Shown here piece after piece: positions 1 through 8,121 of a DNA stretch of 64,000 bases; within the stretch, counting starts at the first letter, position 1, and each line of letters opens with the position of its first letter. The notes below the pieces were generated by a model, which saw only the letters and a program-made list of their open reading frames with translations, searched no databases and was not told the DNA's origin. The position numbers and the translations under genes are program-made. The DNA is from Streptomyces venezuelae (GTDB taxonomy: Bacteria > Actinomycetota > Actinomycetes > Streptomycetales > Streptomycetaceae): assembly GCF_008642275.1 (NCBI RefSeq), contig NZ_CP029189.1:5748001-5812000 (forward strand), given 5' to 3'.

Positions 1-1907
1 TCCACGTTCCCGGTCCGCATGAGCAGGCCGGGCGAGATCTCGTCGCACCGCTCCGCCACCACGTTGACGGCCTCGTTGTTCGTCGAGGCGACGAGAACGG
101 ACTGGCCGGCGGCGACGGCGGTCGTCACCACAGCCGTCACCACTTCGCTCTTGCCGGTACCGGGCGGGCCGGTCGCGACGGTCAGCCGGCGGGTCATCGC
201 CGAGGAGATCACCTGCTCCTGACTCTCGTTGCACGGGCCGGGGGCCACGACCGTCACGGTCGTCGCGTCATGATCCGTGCCGGTGCGACGGTCGTCGCCG
301 GCGAGAAGTGCCTCCAGCGCGGTGCCGGCGATCTGGCCGACGCACGTGGACATCTGGAGCAGGTTGTCGACCAGCCCCTCGGTCGCGACCCGCTCCATTC
401 CGGAAGGCGCCAGCAACACGGCGGCGTTGTGGGCACCCGGTCGCAGCGAGTTCATCACCGACCGCTCGCTGAGCGAGGCGAGGTCGAGGGGTTCCAGCTC
501 CGGAACGCCGAGCTCGGTCAGGAGCTCGCGCACCGCCTTGACCATCTGGGTGCCGTTGCCCTCCTGCCAGCTCGGCTGCCAGTGGGCCAGCAGTTCGGAG
601 GCTTCGTCGTCGGACAGCAGCTCGGTGATCACCCCGGAGTGCAGGGACGGTACCCCGCTCGGTCGCAGCAGATCGCGGCCGCCCTCGTCCGGGGCGAGCT
701 CCATCGGCTGGACCAGCAGCGGCGCGATCCGGACCGCCGTCCGCCTGCGGCCGTCCTCGCCGCGCTCGGGAAGGGTGATCGCGGGATAGCCGTACCAGTA
801 TTCCTGGAGCCCGGCCCCGTCGGCCTGCGCGCCCGTGCTCCTCGGCTTGGGCAACTGTCCCGGGGCGGGGAAGGAGTGTTCGAGCCCGGACTGGATCGAC
901 TCCGGGCCCTGGCCCAGGAGGAAGTACGCGGAGCCCCGGCCGCCGTCGCGGTCGGGCAGCATTCCGGTCGCCGCCTGGGCGCCGAGACAGTGCGCGTAGT
1001 ACCGCAGCAGCCGCTGAGGATCGATGCCGTTCCCGGCGTCCTCGGACACCAGCCGACGTGCCTTCAGCAGTGCGGGAGAGACCCCGCCCCGGGTGTCGGC
1101 CCGGGCGGCATCGCGCGGCGCGTCGGGAAGGCGTACCGGGCGGGCTACCGAGCGGGCGAAGGGAAGCGAACGGGTCGCCCGGATCGTGGACTTGGTCGGC
1201 CGCTGCTCCTCGGGAACACCCTTGATCACCATTTGTGCGGTCAGGTACTCGAAGAGGTCGTCCGGGGTGATCCAGCCGCCTTCCTTGATCCGCCCGCTCC
1301 TCAGGCCCTCCACGATCTCCCCGGTGAACCGGGAAGTGCCGAGGGAGGAGCCTTCCGGAGCCATGGCGGACGCGGCCTGGAGTGCGTCGGACGCGGTGAT
1401 GAAGTACACGCCGCCAGGGCGGAGCAGCGTACTGGGCGCGGGCGGCGCAGCGGTGTCCGCACCGCCCTTGGCCGTCCAGCCCTGGACGACGGACCCGCTG
1501 GAGCAGCAGTCCAGCAGGACCAGTTTGGACGAAGCCCGGCAGGACTGCAGCATCCGCTCCAGGAACTCGGCGGGGACCGCCGTGCCCGGCAGGTCGTCCG
1601 GATCGGCGTCCCGGGTCAGGAAGTACAACTGCCCGTCCGCCTCGCAGAACTGGCCATGGCCGCTGAAGTACAACAGGGCCGTCTCGCTGGACTGCCGCTC
1701 TTCCAGGAACTGCTCGACGGCGTACAGCATTTCGGCGCGGGTCGGCTCGGCGACCATCGCGCAGTCGTTGTACATGCCGATCTCGGTGCTCTCCAGCACC
1801 GCCCGCATGTAGTGCAGGTCCGCGCGGACGGGCGGCAGGTCGTGGTAGCGGTCGCTGTCGTACATGGATACGCCGATGAGCATGGCGTACCGGTCATTCT
1901 CGCTCAC
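1..1907 (-). CDS. EACC1-associated caspase fused to helicase-type ATPase (3' end beyond window)
   Basis: The first ~250 residues form a caspase-like (peptidase C14) domain: His84 in YFSGHG and Cys135 in LLDCCSSG are the expected catalytic dyad. A middle region (~280-560) matches nothing I recognise. A Walker A motif GPPGTGKS lies at about residues 580-587, followed by VLVASTNNEAVNVV, which resembles motif Ia of SF1 (AAA_11-type) helicases; the frame is still open at base 1, so the helicase motor continues outside the window. The GTG start overlaps the stop of the EACC1 gene by 4 bp (GTGA), implying translational coupling. By family knowledge, EACC1-caspase pairs belong to the multi-component conflict systems described in filamentous actinobacteria; the caspase is the presumed effector cleaving host proteins on invader sensing. 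That this copy is an immune effector is inference. Confidence 0.85.
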   Translation of the reverse strand, partial: MSENDRYAMLIGVSMYDSDRYHDLPPVRADLHYMRAVLESTEIGMYNDCAMVAEPTRAEMLYAVEQFLEERQSSETALLYFSGHGQFCEADGQLYFLTRDADPDDLPGTAVPAEFLERMLQSCRASSKLVLLDCCSSGSVVQGWTAKGGADTAAPPAPSTLLRPGGVYFITASDALQAASAMAPEGSSLGTSRFTGEIVEGLRSGRIKEGGWITPDDLFEYLTAQMVIKGVPEEQRPTKSTIRATRSLPFARSVARPVRLPDAPRDAARADTRGGVSPALLKARRLVSEDAGNGIDPQRLLRYYAHCLGAQAATGMLPDRDGGRGSAYFLLGQGPESIQSGLEHSFPAPGQLPKPRSTGAQADGAGLQEYWYGYPAITLPERGEDGRRRTAVRIAPLLVQPMELAPDEGGRDLLRPSGVPSLHSGVITELLSDDEASELLAHWQPSWQEGNGTQMVKAVRELLTELGVPELEPLDLASLSERSVMNSLRPGAHNAAVLLAPSGMERVATEGLVDNLLQMSTCVGQIAGTALEALLAGDDRRTGTDHDATTVTVVAPGPCNESQEQVISSAMTRRLTVATGPPGTGKSEVVTAVVTTAVAAGQSVLVASTNNEAVNVVAERCDEISPGLLMRTGNV

Positions 1908-2329
1908 TGCGCGACCGGCCCCGCCTCGCCGCCGTCCTCGCCCTCGTCCCCGGCCTCGGCCGCACCGCCGGCGAGGAACCGGTCGATCAGCTCGCTGTCG
2001 GCCCGGGTCTCCTTGCCGGACACGCGAAGCGTCGCCCCGTCCGCCCGGGTGATGACGACGGTCCGCTGGGGGACGCGGGCCAGCCACACTTGGATGCCGG
2101 CGGCAACGAGCGAGCCCCCGCTGAAGACCAGCCCGATCAGGTCGGTGACCGGGCCGCCCTTGAGGGACTCGTCCTCGGCCCGGGGCCGCGGGATGTCGAG
2201 TGCGGCATCCCCATCGACCTCGGCGAGGGCGGCGAGCAGCTCGCGCGCCTCGCGCCGGGCGCGCAGCGGGTCCTCGTCGACGATGGCGATGCGGTGACCG
2301 ACGGCGGCCGGGTCGGTGGTGGTGCTCAC
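1904..2329 (-). CDS. Effector-associated constant component EACC1-like protein
   Basis: A 141-residue protein beginning VSTTTDPAAVGHRIAIV. It shows the EACC1 pattern: an N-terminal DEDPLRARREARELL segment, a central glycine/hydrophobic stretch KGGPVTDLIGLVFSGGS that could be a short amphipathic or membrane segment, then VWLARVPQRTVVITRADG and a C-terminal strand pair ending before an acidic tail. EACC1 proteins are small adaptors found next to caspases, trypsins and other effectors in Streptomyces conflict operons. The GTG start at 2329 is chosen because GGGGGA lies about 8 bases upstream; a longer frame to 2434 has no comparable ribosome site and a composition unlike coding sequence. The stop overlaps the caspase start, so both proteins should be made together. 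Confidence 0.8.
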   Translation of the reverse strand: MSTTTDPAAVGHRIAIVDEDPLRARREARELLAALAEVDGDAALDIPRPRAEDESLKGGPVTDLIGLVFSGGSLVAAGIQVWLARVPQRTVVITRADGATLRVSGKETRADSELIDRFLAGGAAEAGDEGEDGGEAGPVAQ

Positions 2330-2815
2330 GTTTCTTCGTCCCCCTGGATCTCCCGTGCGGCGGACACACGGAAGGGGGAGGGTACCGAGGACCCCCGGCA
2401 ACGAACCCGTCATTTTCCGAAACCTGCTGGTCATTGGCGTGAAACAGCCAGCTCCGCCTAGACGGCCTTACTGGGCGGAGCCGGCCGCGGCGCCGCGCTG
2501 CCCCGGACCCAGGTGTCTACTGTTCACGACTTCGCGGGCCGCTCGTGCGCGAACGCGGCTTTCCCACGCGGCCAACGCATACAAGGAGACCGCTGCCGCA
2601 CGAAACAGCTCGGCGGCCGCTGACGCTCGTATGACGCACGACGCCCCAGAAGGTGGGGCGGTGTGGGCGCTGAACTGCCAGTTTGTTGGCCGCCTGCATT
2701 TCCACGCCTTCTCGATGACCCACCACGTGGAGTGCGTGGCGATCCTTGAGCTTGCTGAAAAGGGCATCTGACCTGCCGTTTCTCCGGGTGGGAAAGGAGG
2801 GAGCGGGCGTGGCCC
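2330..2815. other. Intergenic region, no gene supported
   Basis: About 490 bases with lower GC and mixed third-position use in every frame. The left part must hold the promoter of the EACC1-caspase operon. A short hairpin (CGCCCC, 7-base loop, GGGGCG) sits at about 2642-2661. I see no RNA gene or mobile element here. Confidence 0.5.
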
Positions 2816-3583
2816 TCACCCCACGCGATCCCGACCACGTTGCCGTACGACCGGATCGGTGCTGAGGGCTGCGTCGGCGAGCTGATGAATGCGCCAGTAC
2901 AGCTGGATTCTGCTGACGGCGTTCGGAGCGGGCTGGCGGGCGACCTGAAGCACGTCGGTGGGGTTTGTCAGGCCGAGACGGACGGCGAGGCGGGCGAGGT
3001 CGGACAGCGGGTCGCCGAAGGCGGCGAGTTCCCAGTCCAGTAGCAGTGACCCGCCAGCCGCAGGCCTGACGAGGTGGCCCGGATGCAGGTCGTGGTGGAG
3101 CAGTCTGGGCTCGATGTCCAGGTCCGTTGTGTCGAGTTGGCGGCGGAGGGCTGCCGCGGTGGGCGCGAGGTCAGGTGCGGCAGTCGTGTACGTGTCGAGA
3201 CGGCCATGAAGGTAGCGGGGCCAGGTCCGGTACTGCCGGGCTCCGGCGAGCCGACCGGCATGGGGGCCCGTGATGCGATGGACGGCGGCGAGGGGGCCGG
3301 CCAGCTCGCGAAGGAGCTGGCCGGCTGGTACGGGCGCAGCGTGGACTGCGGTCTGCGCGGTCCATGCTGGACTGCCCCCGGGGCATGCCCCAAGGAGTTC
3401 GGGAGCCGGGGCACCGTGCGTGTTGAGGAGGGCCAGAGCGGCGGCCTCGTTGGAGGCGCGGTTCGGGTCGCTGTAGTGCTTGAGTACATACGGCACTGGG
3501 CCGTCGACGTACCAGACGCGGTTGGCCTGTCCGGTCGTGATCTCTCGGGCACCGTCAGGGAACCTGCCGTCTATCGCCGCCAC
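2816..3583 (-). CDS. Aminoglycoside phosphotransferase-fold kinase
   Basis: A 255-residue APH/choline-kinase-fold protein. The ATP-binding lysine is probably Lys35 (YVLKHY); the catalytic loop is HHDLHPGH (163-170) and the metal-binding aspartate is Asp183 in LLDWELAAFGDP. These enzymes phosphorylate small hydroxylated molecules; nothing here identifies the substrate, and resistance to an antibiotic should not be assumed. The start is GTG, 4 bases after the stop of the Nudix gene, so the two form an operon. A Nudix hydrolase next to a small-molecule kinase is a frequent Streptomyces pairing without a fixed function. Confidence 0.8.
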   Translation of the reverse strand: MAAIDGRFPDGAREITTGQANRVWYVDGPVPYVLKHYSDPNRASNEAAALALLNTHGAPAPELLGACPGGSPAWTAQTAVHAAPVPAGQLLRELAGPLAAVHRITGPHAGRLAGARQYRTWPRYLHGRLDTYTTAAPDLAPTAAALRRQLDTTDLDIEPRLLHHDLHPGHLVRPAAGGSLLLDWELAAFGDPLSDLARLAVRLGLTNPTDVLQVARQPAPNAVSRIQLYWRIHQLADAALSTDPVVRQRGRDRVG

Positions 3584-3587
3584 GGGT

Positions 3588-4067
3588 TCAGGCGACGTCG
3601 CCGAGATAGCCGGATGAGGGCTGGCCCGTGGCGAGGGCGGCGATCGGCCGCCGGAGGGTGTGGGGCAGCAGGTTCAGACCGGGAACCTTCTCCAGGTCCA
3701 CCCATTCCAGGCCGGTCTGCACGTCGTCTTCGGCGTGTCCGCCGAGGCGGCCCGGGTCGCCTTCGGGGGTGCAGTGGAAGATCGCTTCGATGCGGTGGGT
3801 GCCGGCCTCGGTGTCGGCGTGGTCGTGATTGGCGCCGATGTACTCGCGCAGCCACAGCAGCCTGTCCACGGTGACGGTCAGGCCGGTTTCCTCGTGGACC
3901 TCGCGACGGGCGGTCTGGTCGAGGGGCTCGCCGGGGTTCTGGCCGCCGCCGGGCAGAAAGTAGCAGTCTTGGCCCTCCCAGCTGGCTCGTTGGAGCAGGA
4001 CCTGACCATCGTGGACGACGACGGCTTTGGCGGAGGTGCGGATGGTCGGGGTGACGGGCTCGGCCAC
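3588..4067 (-). CDS. Nudix hydrolase
   Basis: The Nudix box is perfect: Gly41, Glu47, Arg55-Glu56, Glu59-Glu60 and Gly62 fit GX5EX7REUXEEXGU, in the segment GGQNPGEPLDQTARREVHEE. Nudix enzymes hydrolyse nucleoside diphosphates linked to another group using Mg2+ held by the REVHEE glutamates. The GTG start at 4067 is preferred because GGAG lies 7 bases upstream; the frame is open to 4136 but that extension lacks a ribosome site. It is the first gene of a two-gene operon with the downstream APH-fold kinase. Substrate unknown. Confidence 0.85.
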   Translation of the reverse strand: MAEPVTPTIRTSAKAVVVHDGQVLLQRASWEGQDCYFLPGGGQNPGEPLDQTARREVHEETGLTVTVDRLLWLREYIGANHDHADTEAGTHRIEAIFHCTPEGDPGRLGGHAEDDVQTGLEWVDLEKVPGLNLLPHTLRRPIAALATGQPSSGYLGDVA

Positions 4068-4110
4068 GAGTTGACTCCAACTCTGTTTCGGTGGTGGGTG
4101 GGAAGGGTTG

Positions 4111-4407
4111 TCAGCGTTCAGTCTTGCCGAAACCACGGTGGCGTCCGGCCGCCTTCGCGAAGATCAGCTGCCAGGGCCCGGCCAGTCGTACGAACGGCTG
4201 GAACGGGCTGGCTGCGACCAGCGATGCCAGGTGCGCCGGGGACGTACGGGGCAGGGGAGCGAGACCGGGCGGTGGGGTGACGGCCGCGTGCAGTGCCGGC
4301 GCGAGGGCCAGTAGTCGGGCGGTGACCACGGGCCCGTGCAGCAGCAGGATGCCCGGCTCTGTGCGGCGGCCACCCTCGGCCGGGGCGTCGCCCGGGCAGC
4401 ATCCCAA
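4111..4407 (-). CDS. Possible small hypothetical protein or 3' gene remnant
   Basis: The last ~85 codons of this frame have strongly G/C third positions, as real genes here do, and encode a plausible hydrophobic peptide containing ILLLHGPVVTARLLALAP and, near the end, FQPFVRLAGPWQLIFAKA. Upstream of about 4407 the third-position bias disappears, so either a TTG at 4407 is the start or this is the surviving 3' part of a longer gene. I recognise no family. It ends about 40 bases before the Nudix gene and could be co-transcribed with it. Confidence 0.35.
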   Translation of the reverse strand: MGCCPGDAPAEGGRRTEPGILLLHGPVVTARLLALAPALHAAVTPPPGLAPLPRTSPAHLASLVAASPFQPFVRLAGPWQLIFAKAAGRHRGFGKTER

Positions 4408-4538
4408 TAGGTGTCCGAAGGAGGGCGCTGAGGTCTCTTGGGGAGTCCCTGCCCGCGCGGATCGTTGAGCTAGTGGGATTCCGCGAGAGCAGTTCGAAAC
4501 AGGCGTGCCCATCCGCATGATGGAAACAGCGGCGGACG

Positions 4539-5489
4539 GTGAGTCGTTCTCAGCTCATGACGATGGCTGCCAGGCTCCATGCTCAGGTCCAGCGCATCCC
4601 TTCACGGCTGCGGCTCTGGTCGGTCGGCATGTCTGGCACGGCGTATTTCGCCTGCGGCATGGCCGTGGCCGTGTTCCAGTCGCCGCTGGAGTTGCGAGTC
4701 GGCCTCTTTGCGGGCTGGCTTCTCTTCTTGGTCGCCTTCGTGGTCCTGGGGCATGAGGCGACCAGTCAACTCCCGCAGGAGACCCGCGACCGCTGGATTG
4801 CCTTGCGTAACGCAGCCTCGGCGGTCCTCTACCTGGCGCTCGCTGTGAGCGCGGGCGGACTGCTCTGCTTCGACCGGGCAGGGGGAATGGTGCTCCTCGC
4901 GGTGGTGGCCCTCGCCAACTACTTCCTCTCCGGCGGGGGCGACGGGGAACTGATTCCGCTTGCGAAGTTGAGGACCCGTATCTCCCTGAAGGTCAACTTC
5001 AGGATCATCGCGGTCGTGTCGGCAGCTCTGACGCTCGTTCTGTTCCTCTCTCACCTCCGGCCCGGGGCAGACCAGCAGAACGCCAACTTCACCTTCGCAG
5101 TAGGGGTGTACGTGGCCGCGGCCGGCGCTGCTCAGAAAGTCCACTCGCGTTCGAGGAAGCTCTGTACGCAGATCAACACCCAAGCCCGTTCACTCATTCG
5201 AGCCCTGGACGGCCTGGCGGAGGCGACACCAGGACAGGAAGCCGTCCACGTGGACAAGGCCCGGCACGAGTGGCATCAGTTGCGTCAGCTCCTGCACAAC
5301 CGCATCGAAACCGGGCTGCCCCTTCACGGAACTCCGCTCCTGCCCGCATCGAACAGGCGACACCTCGAAGGGAAGGTGAACATGGCCCTCGCCGATACCC
5401 CGAGGGGCCTGCTGTTTCTTTCGCAGGCTCGTGCAGATCTCGAGCTGCTGGCTGCGGCATGCGCACCTCGGATCGACACGGCCGTTTGA
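4539..5489 (+). CDS. Multi-spanning membrane protein of unknown function
   Basis: A 316-residue protein with about six hydrophobic segments, roughly 27-46, 54-71, 92-110, 115-131, 154-171 and 184-199, followed by a hydrophilic helical domain of ~115 residues (HVDKARHEWHQLRQLLHNRI) that should be cytoplasmic. I recognise no family. Possible starts are GTG 4539, ATG 4557 and ATG 4563; none has a strong ribosome site. Local GC and third-position bias are lower than in the rest of the window, which together with the unmatched neighbours suggests a recently acquired gene. Confidence 0.65.
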   Translation: MSRSQLMTMAARLHAQVQRIPSRLRLWSVGMSGTAYFACGMAVAVFQSPLELRVGLFAGWLLFLVAFVVLGHEATSQLPQETRDRWIALRNAASAVLYLALAVSAGGLLCFDRAGGMVLLAVVALANYFLSGGGDGELIPLAKLRTRISLKVNFRIIAVVSAALTLVLFLSHLRPGADQQNANFTFAVGVYVAAAGAAQKVHSRSRKLCTQINTQARSLIRALDGLAEATPGQEAVHVDKARHEWHQLRQLLHNRIETGLPLHGTPLLPASNRRHLEGKVNMALADTPRGLLFLSQARADLELLAAACAPRIDTAV

Positions 5490-5816
5490 ACGGGTCCTCT
5501 TGCACAGGGTGTGGCACGCGGCCAGCGTCTTGGTTCCGGGCGGTCTTCCTGCCTCAGTCGGCCGCGCAGCCGACTTGCCGCATTTTTGCTGTTTCCTACG
5601 ACAACTGGACTGTTCGGCGTCATTGTCGCCGTGTTGCATCCGCGACTTCGAGCCGTCTCAGCCTCGCGTGCGGCTTCATGCAGGGCAGTGCGCCGCGGTG
5701 CGGAACAATGCTCGGGTACGTGAGGGCCTTCGCGGCCTGAGGAGACGGATTCCGGTCGCAGGCGGCAGCTGTTCGTCCTGGCTGTCGGCCGTGGCCCGAC
5801 AGTGCGGGGCGGTGCG
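5490..5816. other. Intergenic region, no gene supported
   Basis: About 330 bases of reduced GC with no frame showing actinomycete codon bias. It belongs to the same atypical stretch as the membrane protein upstream. I see no clear hairpin or repeat. Confidence 0.45.
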
Positions 5817-6371
5817 GTGAGTTCGGTGCGGGGCAAGGTGCTGGGTGTCGTCGGGTCGGGCGCCGGCGGGGTCGAGGAACTGCGGACGGGGCTCGTGCTC
5901 CCCGCGCTCGAACGGGGCTGGAGGGTCGCGGTCACGCTCACGCCGACCGCGGGTCAGTGGCTCCGGGCGAGCGGGGAGGTCGCGGAGATCGAAGCGCTGA
6001 CCGGCCTTCCCGTACGGTCTGAGCCCCGCCTGCCGGGAGACTCCCGGCCCCATCCGCCGGTGGACTGCCTCGTGGTCGCCCCGGCGAGCGCCAACACCGT
6101 CGCCAAGCTCGCGCTGGGGATCTCGGACAACCAGGCGTTGACCCAGGTGAACGAAGCCATCGGGACGTTCGACCTCCCCGTGGTCGTCTGGCCCCGGGTC
6201 AATGCCGCGCACGCGCGGCACCCCGCGTGGGAGGGGCACATCAAGGCCCTGCGCGACTCGGGGGTGAGGCTGGTCTACGGAGACGAGGTGTGGCCCCTCG
6301 CCGAGCCGAGGGCTGGTATGCCGGGGCGCCGGTATCCCTGGGAAGCCGTACTGGACCAGGCGGGCCGGTAG
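5817..6371 (+). CDS. Flavoprotein-fold (PPC decarboxylase-like) protein
   Basis: A 184-residue protein of the flavoprotein fold (HFCD / phosphopantothenoylcysteine decarboxylase type). Visible features are the N-terminal VLGVVGSGAGG strand-loop that binds FMN phosphate, and the diagnostic VVAPASANTVAKLALGISD at 87-105, where the serine/alanine/asparagine loop contacts flavin. The start GTG 5817 gives the usual N terminus just before the first strand; GTG 5802 is also possible. It lacks the CoaB synthetase half, so it is a stand-alone accessory paralogue rather than CoaBC. Substrate unknown. Confidence 0.75.
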   Translation: MSSVRGKVLGVVGSGAGGVEELRTGLVLPALERGWRVAVTLTPTAGQWLRASGEVAEIEALTGLPVRSEPRLPGDSRPHPPVDCLVVAPASANTVAKLALGISDNQALTQVNEAIGTFDLPVVVWPRVNAAHARHPAWEGHIKALRDSGVRLVYGDEVWPLAEPRAGMPGRRYPWEAVLDQAGR

Positions 6372-6502
6372 GACTCCGCACGTCTTCGTGAGCTTGTGAG
6401 TAGCGCGTCTGCGCTCACCGGAGCAGCCGTCGAGCCGGGCCGGCAGGGGGCGGCGGTGGGAAACCTGTCGCGTGCGGGCGGGGGGTCCCGCACTCTGGGT
6501 GC

Positions 6503-7498
6503 ATGCCGGAGATCCTTACCCCGCGACTTCAGTACGGTGCCACGGCCGCGCGCCCGGGCTGGCGCCAGCTGCCGCAGGCTGTGCGCGGCCTCGTCGAACG
6601 CCGGCTCGGTGGTGCCGTACGCGCCGAGGAGAGCGCCGGAGGCGGTTTCACCAGCGGCTACGCGGCTGTCGTTCGAGGTGCCGGCCGCTCTCTGTTCGTC
6701 AAGGCCGTAGAGGTGCGGAGCAATGCCGTGGTGGCCGACTGCTACCGACGGGAGGCGGTGATCAACGAGGCGCTGCCGCCCGCCGTACCGGCACCCCGCA
6801 TCCGGTGGACGGACGAGTGCGAGGGGTGGCTCGTGCTCGCCTTCGACGCGGTCGAAGGCGGCCGTATGCCCGCCGCCCCCTGGCGGACGGACGAGCTGGA
6901 CGCGGCCCTGGCCGCGTACGCGGTCACCGCCGAGGCTCTCGCGGTGCCGTCCGGAGGGCTTGAACACGTCGGGCTCCGGCCGGTCGGCGACGGCGGCGAC
7001 TTCGACACCTGGCGGACTCTGGCGTCCGGTCGCACCGCTGCCCCCGGCCCGGCACCCTCCCTGTTCGGCTGGGTGCCCTCCGGCACGCTGGATGCGCTGG
7101 CCGAGCTGGAATCGGGGTGGCGGCAGGCGGTGGCCGGGACGGCCGTCCTGCACCACGACCTGCGTCAGGACAACGTCCTCCTCGATGCGCACGGCAGTGC
7201 GTGGATCTGCGACTGGAACTGGGCCTGTCTGGGTGCCAGTTGGTTCGATCTCGTGCTCCTGCTGGCCTCCGCGTACGCCGACGGCCACGATGCGACCGCG
7301 CTCTTCCGGGCCCATCCCACAGCCCGCGGCGTGGACGACGGTCGGCTTGACGCCGCCCTTGCCGCCCTGTCCGGATTCTTCCTGGCCTCCGGGGACCACC
7401 CTCCGGCGGACTGGTCCCCGTACATTCGCCAGCACCAGACCTGGTGTGGAGAGGTCACGCTGCGGTGGCTGGCCGAACGGCGCGGGTGGCAGCTGTGA
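6503..7498 (+). CDS. Aminoglycoside phosphotransferase-family protein
   Basis: A 331-residue APH-fold kinase. Lys67 (LFVKAVE) is the likely ATP contact, the catalytic loop is HHDLRQDNVLL (217 onward) and the metal aspartate is Asp237 in ICDWNWA. It is distinct from the APH-fold gene at 2.8-3.6 kb in length and sequence. Convergent with the HIT gene downstream. The substrate cannot be read from the sequence. Confidence 0.8.
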   Translation: MPEILTPRLQYGATAARPGWRQLPQAVRGLVERRLGGAVRAEESAGGGFTSGYAAVVRGAGRSLFVKAVEVRSNAVVADCYRREAVINEALPPAVPAPRIRWTDECEGWLVLAFDAVEGGRMPAAPWRTDELDAALAAYAVTAEALAVPSGGLEHVGLRPVGDGGDFDTWRTLASGRTAAPGPAPSLFGWVPSGTLDALAELESGWRQAVAGTAVLHHDLRQDNVLLDAHGSAWICDWNWACLGASWFDLVLLLASAYADGHDATALFRAHPTARGVDDGRLDAALAALSGFFLASGDHPPADWSPYIRQHQTWCGEVTLRWLAERRGWQL

Positions 7499-7543
7499 CC
7501 CCGTCGCCATCGCCTGCTGTCCGGTGAGGCCGCGCGGCGGTTA

Positions 7544-7984
7544 TCAGGGCCCGGCGTCCAGGGCGGCGAGGCCGCCGCGGACGGCGGCAGCCGTGCTGTC
7601 GAGCTGGTCCCGCTCATGCACCCGCCAGTCGGCGTCGATGCGAAACGGATCACCCGCGAAGCGGGGGAAGACGTGCAGGTGGACGTGGAAGACCTCCTGG
7701 AACGCCGCTTCGCCGTCCGCGAGGAACAGGTTGACGCCCTCGCATCGCAGGCCCGACCTGCGCAGTGCGCGTCCGAGGCGGTGTGCCACTGTCCAGACGT
7801 GGACGCCGACGTCCTCCGGGAGGTCCTCCAGCCCCACCGCGTGCGCTTTGGGGATGACCAGCAAGTGACCCGGGGTGACGGGCTGGAGATCCATGAAAGC
7901 GATCACCGATTCGTCCTCGTGGACGATGCTGGCGTCCGCCTGGCCTCTCGCCAGCGCACAGAAGACACATCCGTCATCCGCCAC
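7544..7984 (-). CDS. HIT family nucleotide hydrolase/transferase
   Basis: A 146-residue histidine-triad protein. The triad HVHLHVFP is at residues 100-107 with the second histidine of the H-x-H-x-H motif as the nucleophile by family analogy. The N-terminal CVFC (6-9) is half of the zinc site seen in Hint-type members. These enzymes hydrolyse AMP-conjugates such as AMP-NH2 or dinucleoside polyphosphates. Monocistronic, convergent with the APH-fold gene on its left. Confidence 0.85.
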   Translation of the reverse strand: MADDGCVFCALARGQADASIVHEDESVIAFMDLQPVTPGHLLVIPKAHAVGLEDLPEDVGVHVWTVAHRLGRALRRSGLRCEGVNLFLADGEAAFQEVFHVHLHVFPRFAGDPFRIDADWRVHERDQLDSTAAAVRGGLAALDAGP

Positions 7985-8121
7985 TACCTGCTCCCTCCGA
8001 GGTGCCTGGTGCCTGGTGCCTGGTGCCGCGCGTCGAGCGTCGAGTGCTTCGTGTCCCTCACACCATCAGAAGCGGTCTGCAGGCGCGAGCGGTTATCCGG
8101 CCGGCGGGTGTGGTGGGTGGG

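Noticed and set aside
2500..2600. A possible tRNA-like or attachment site in the gap after the conflict operon
   Set aside because: I could not fold a cloverleaf, and there is no integrase or direct repeat in the window.
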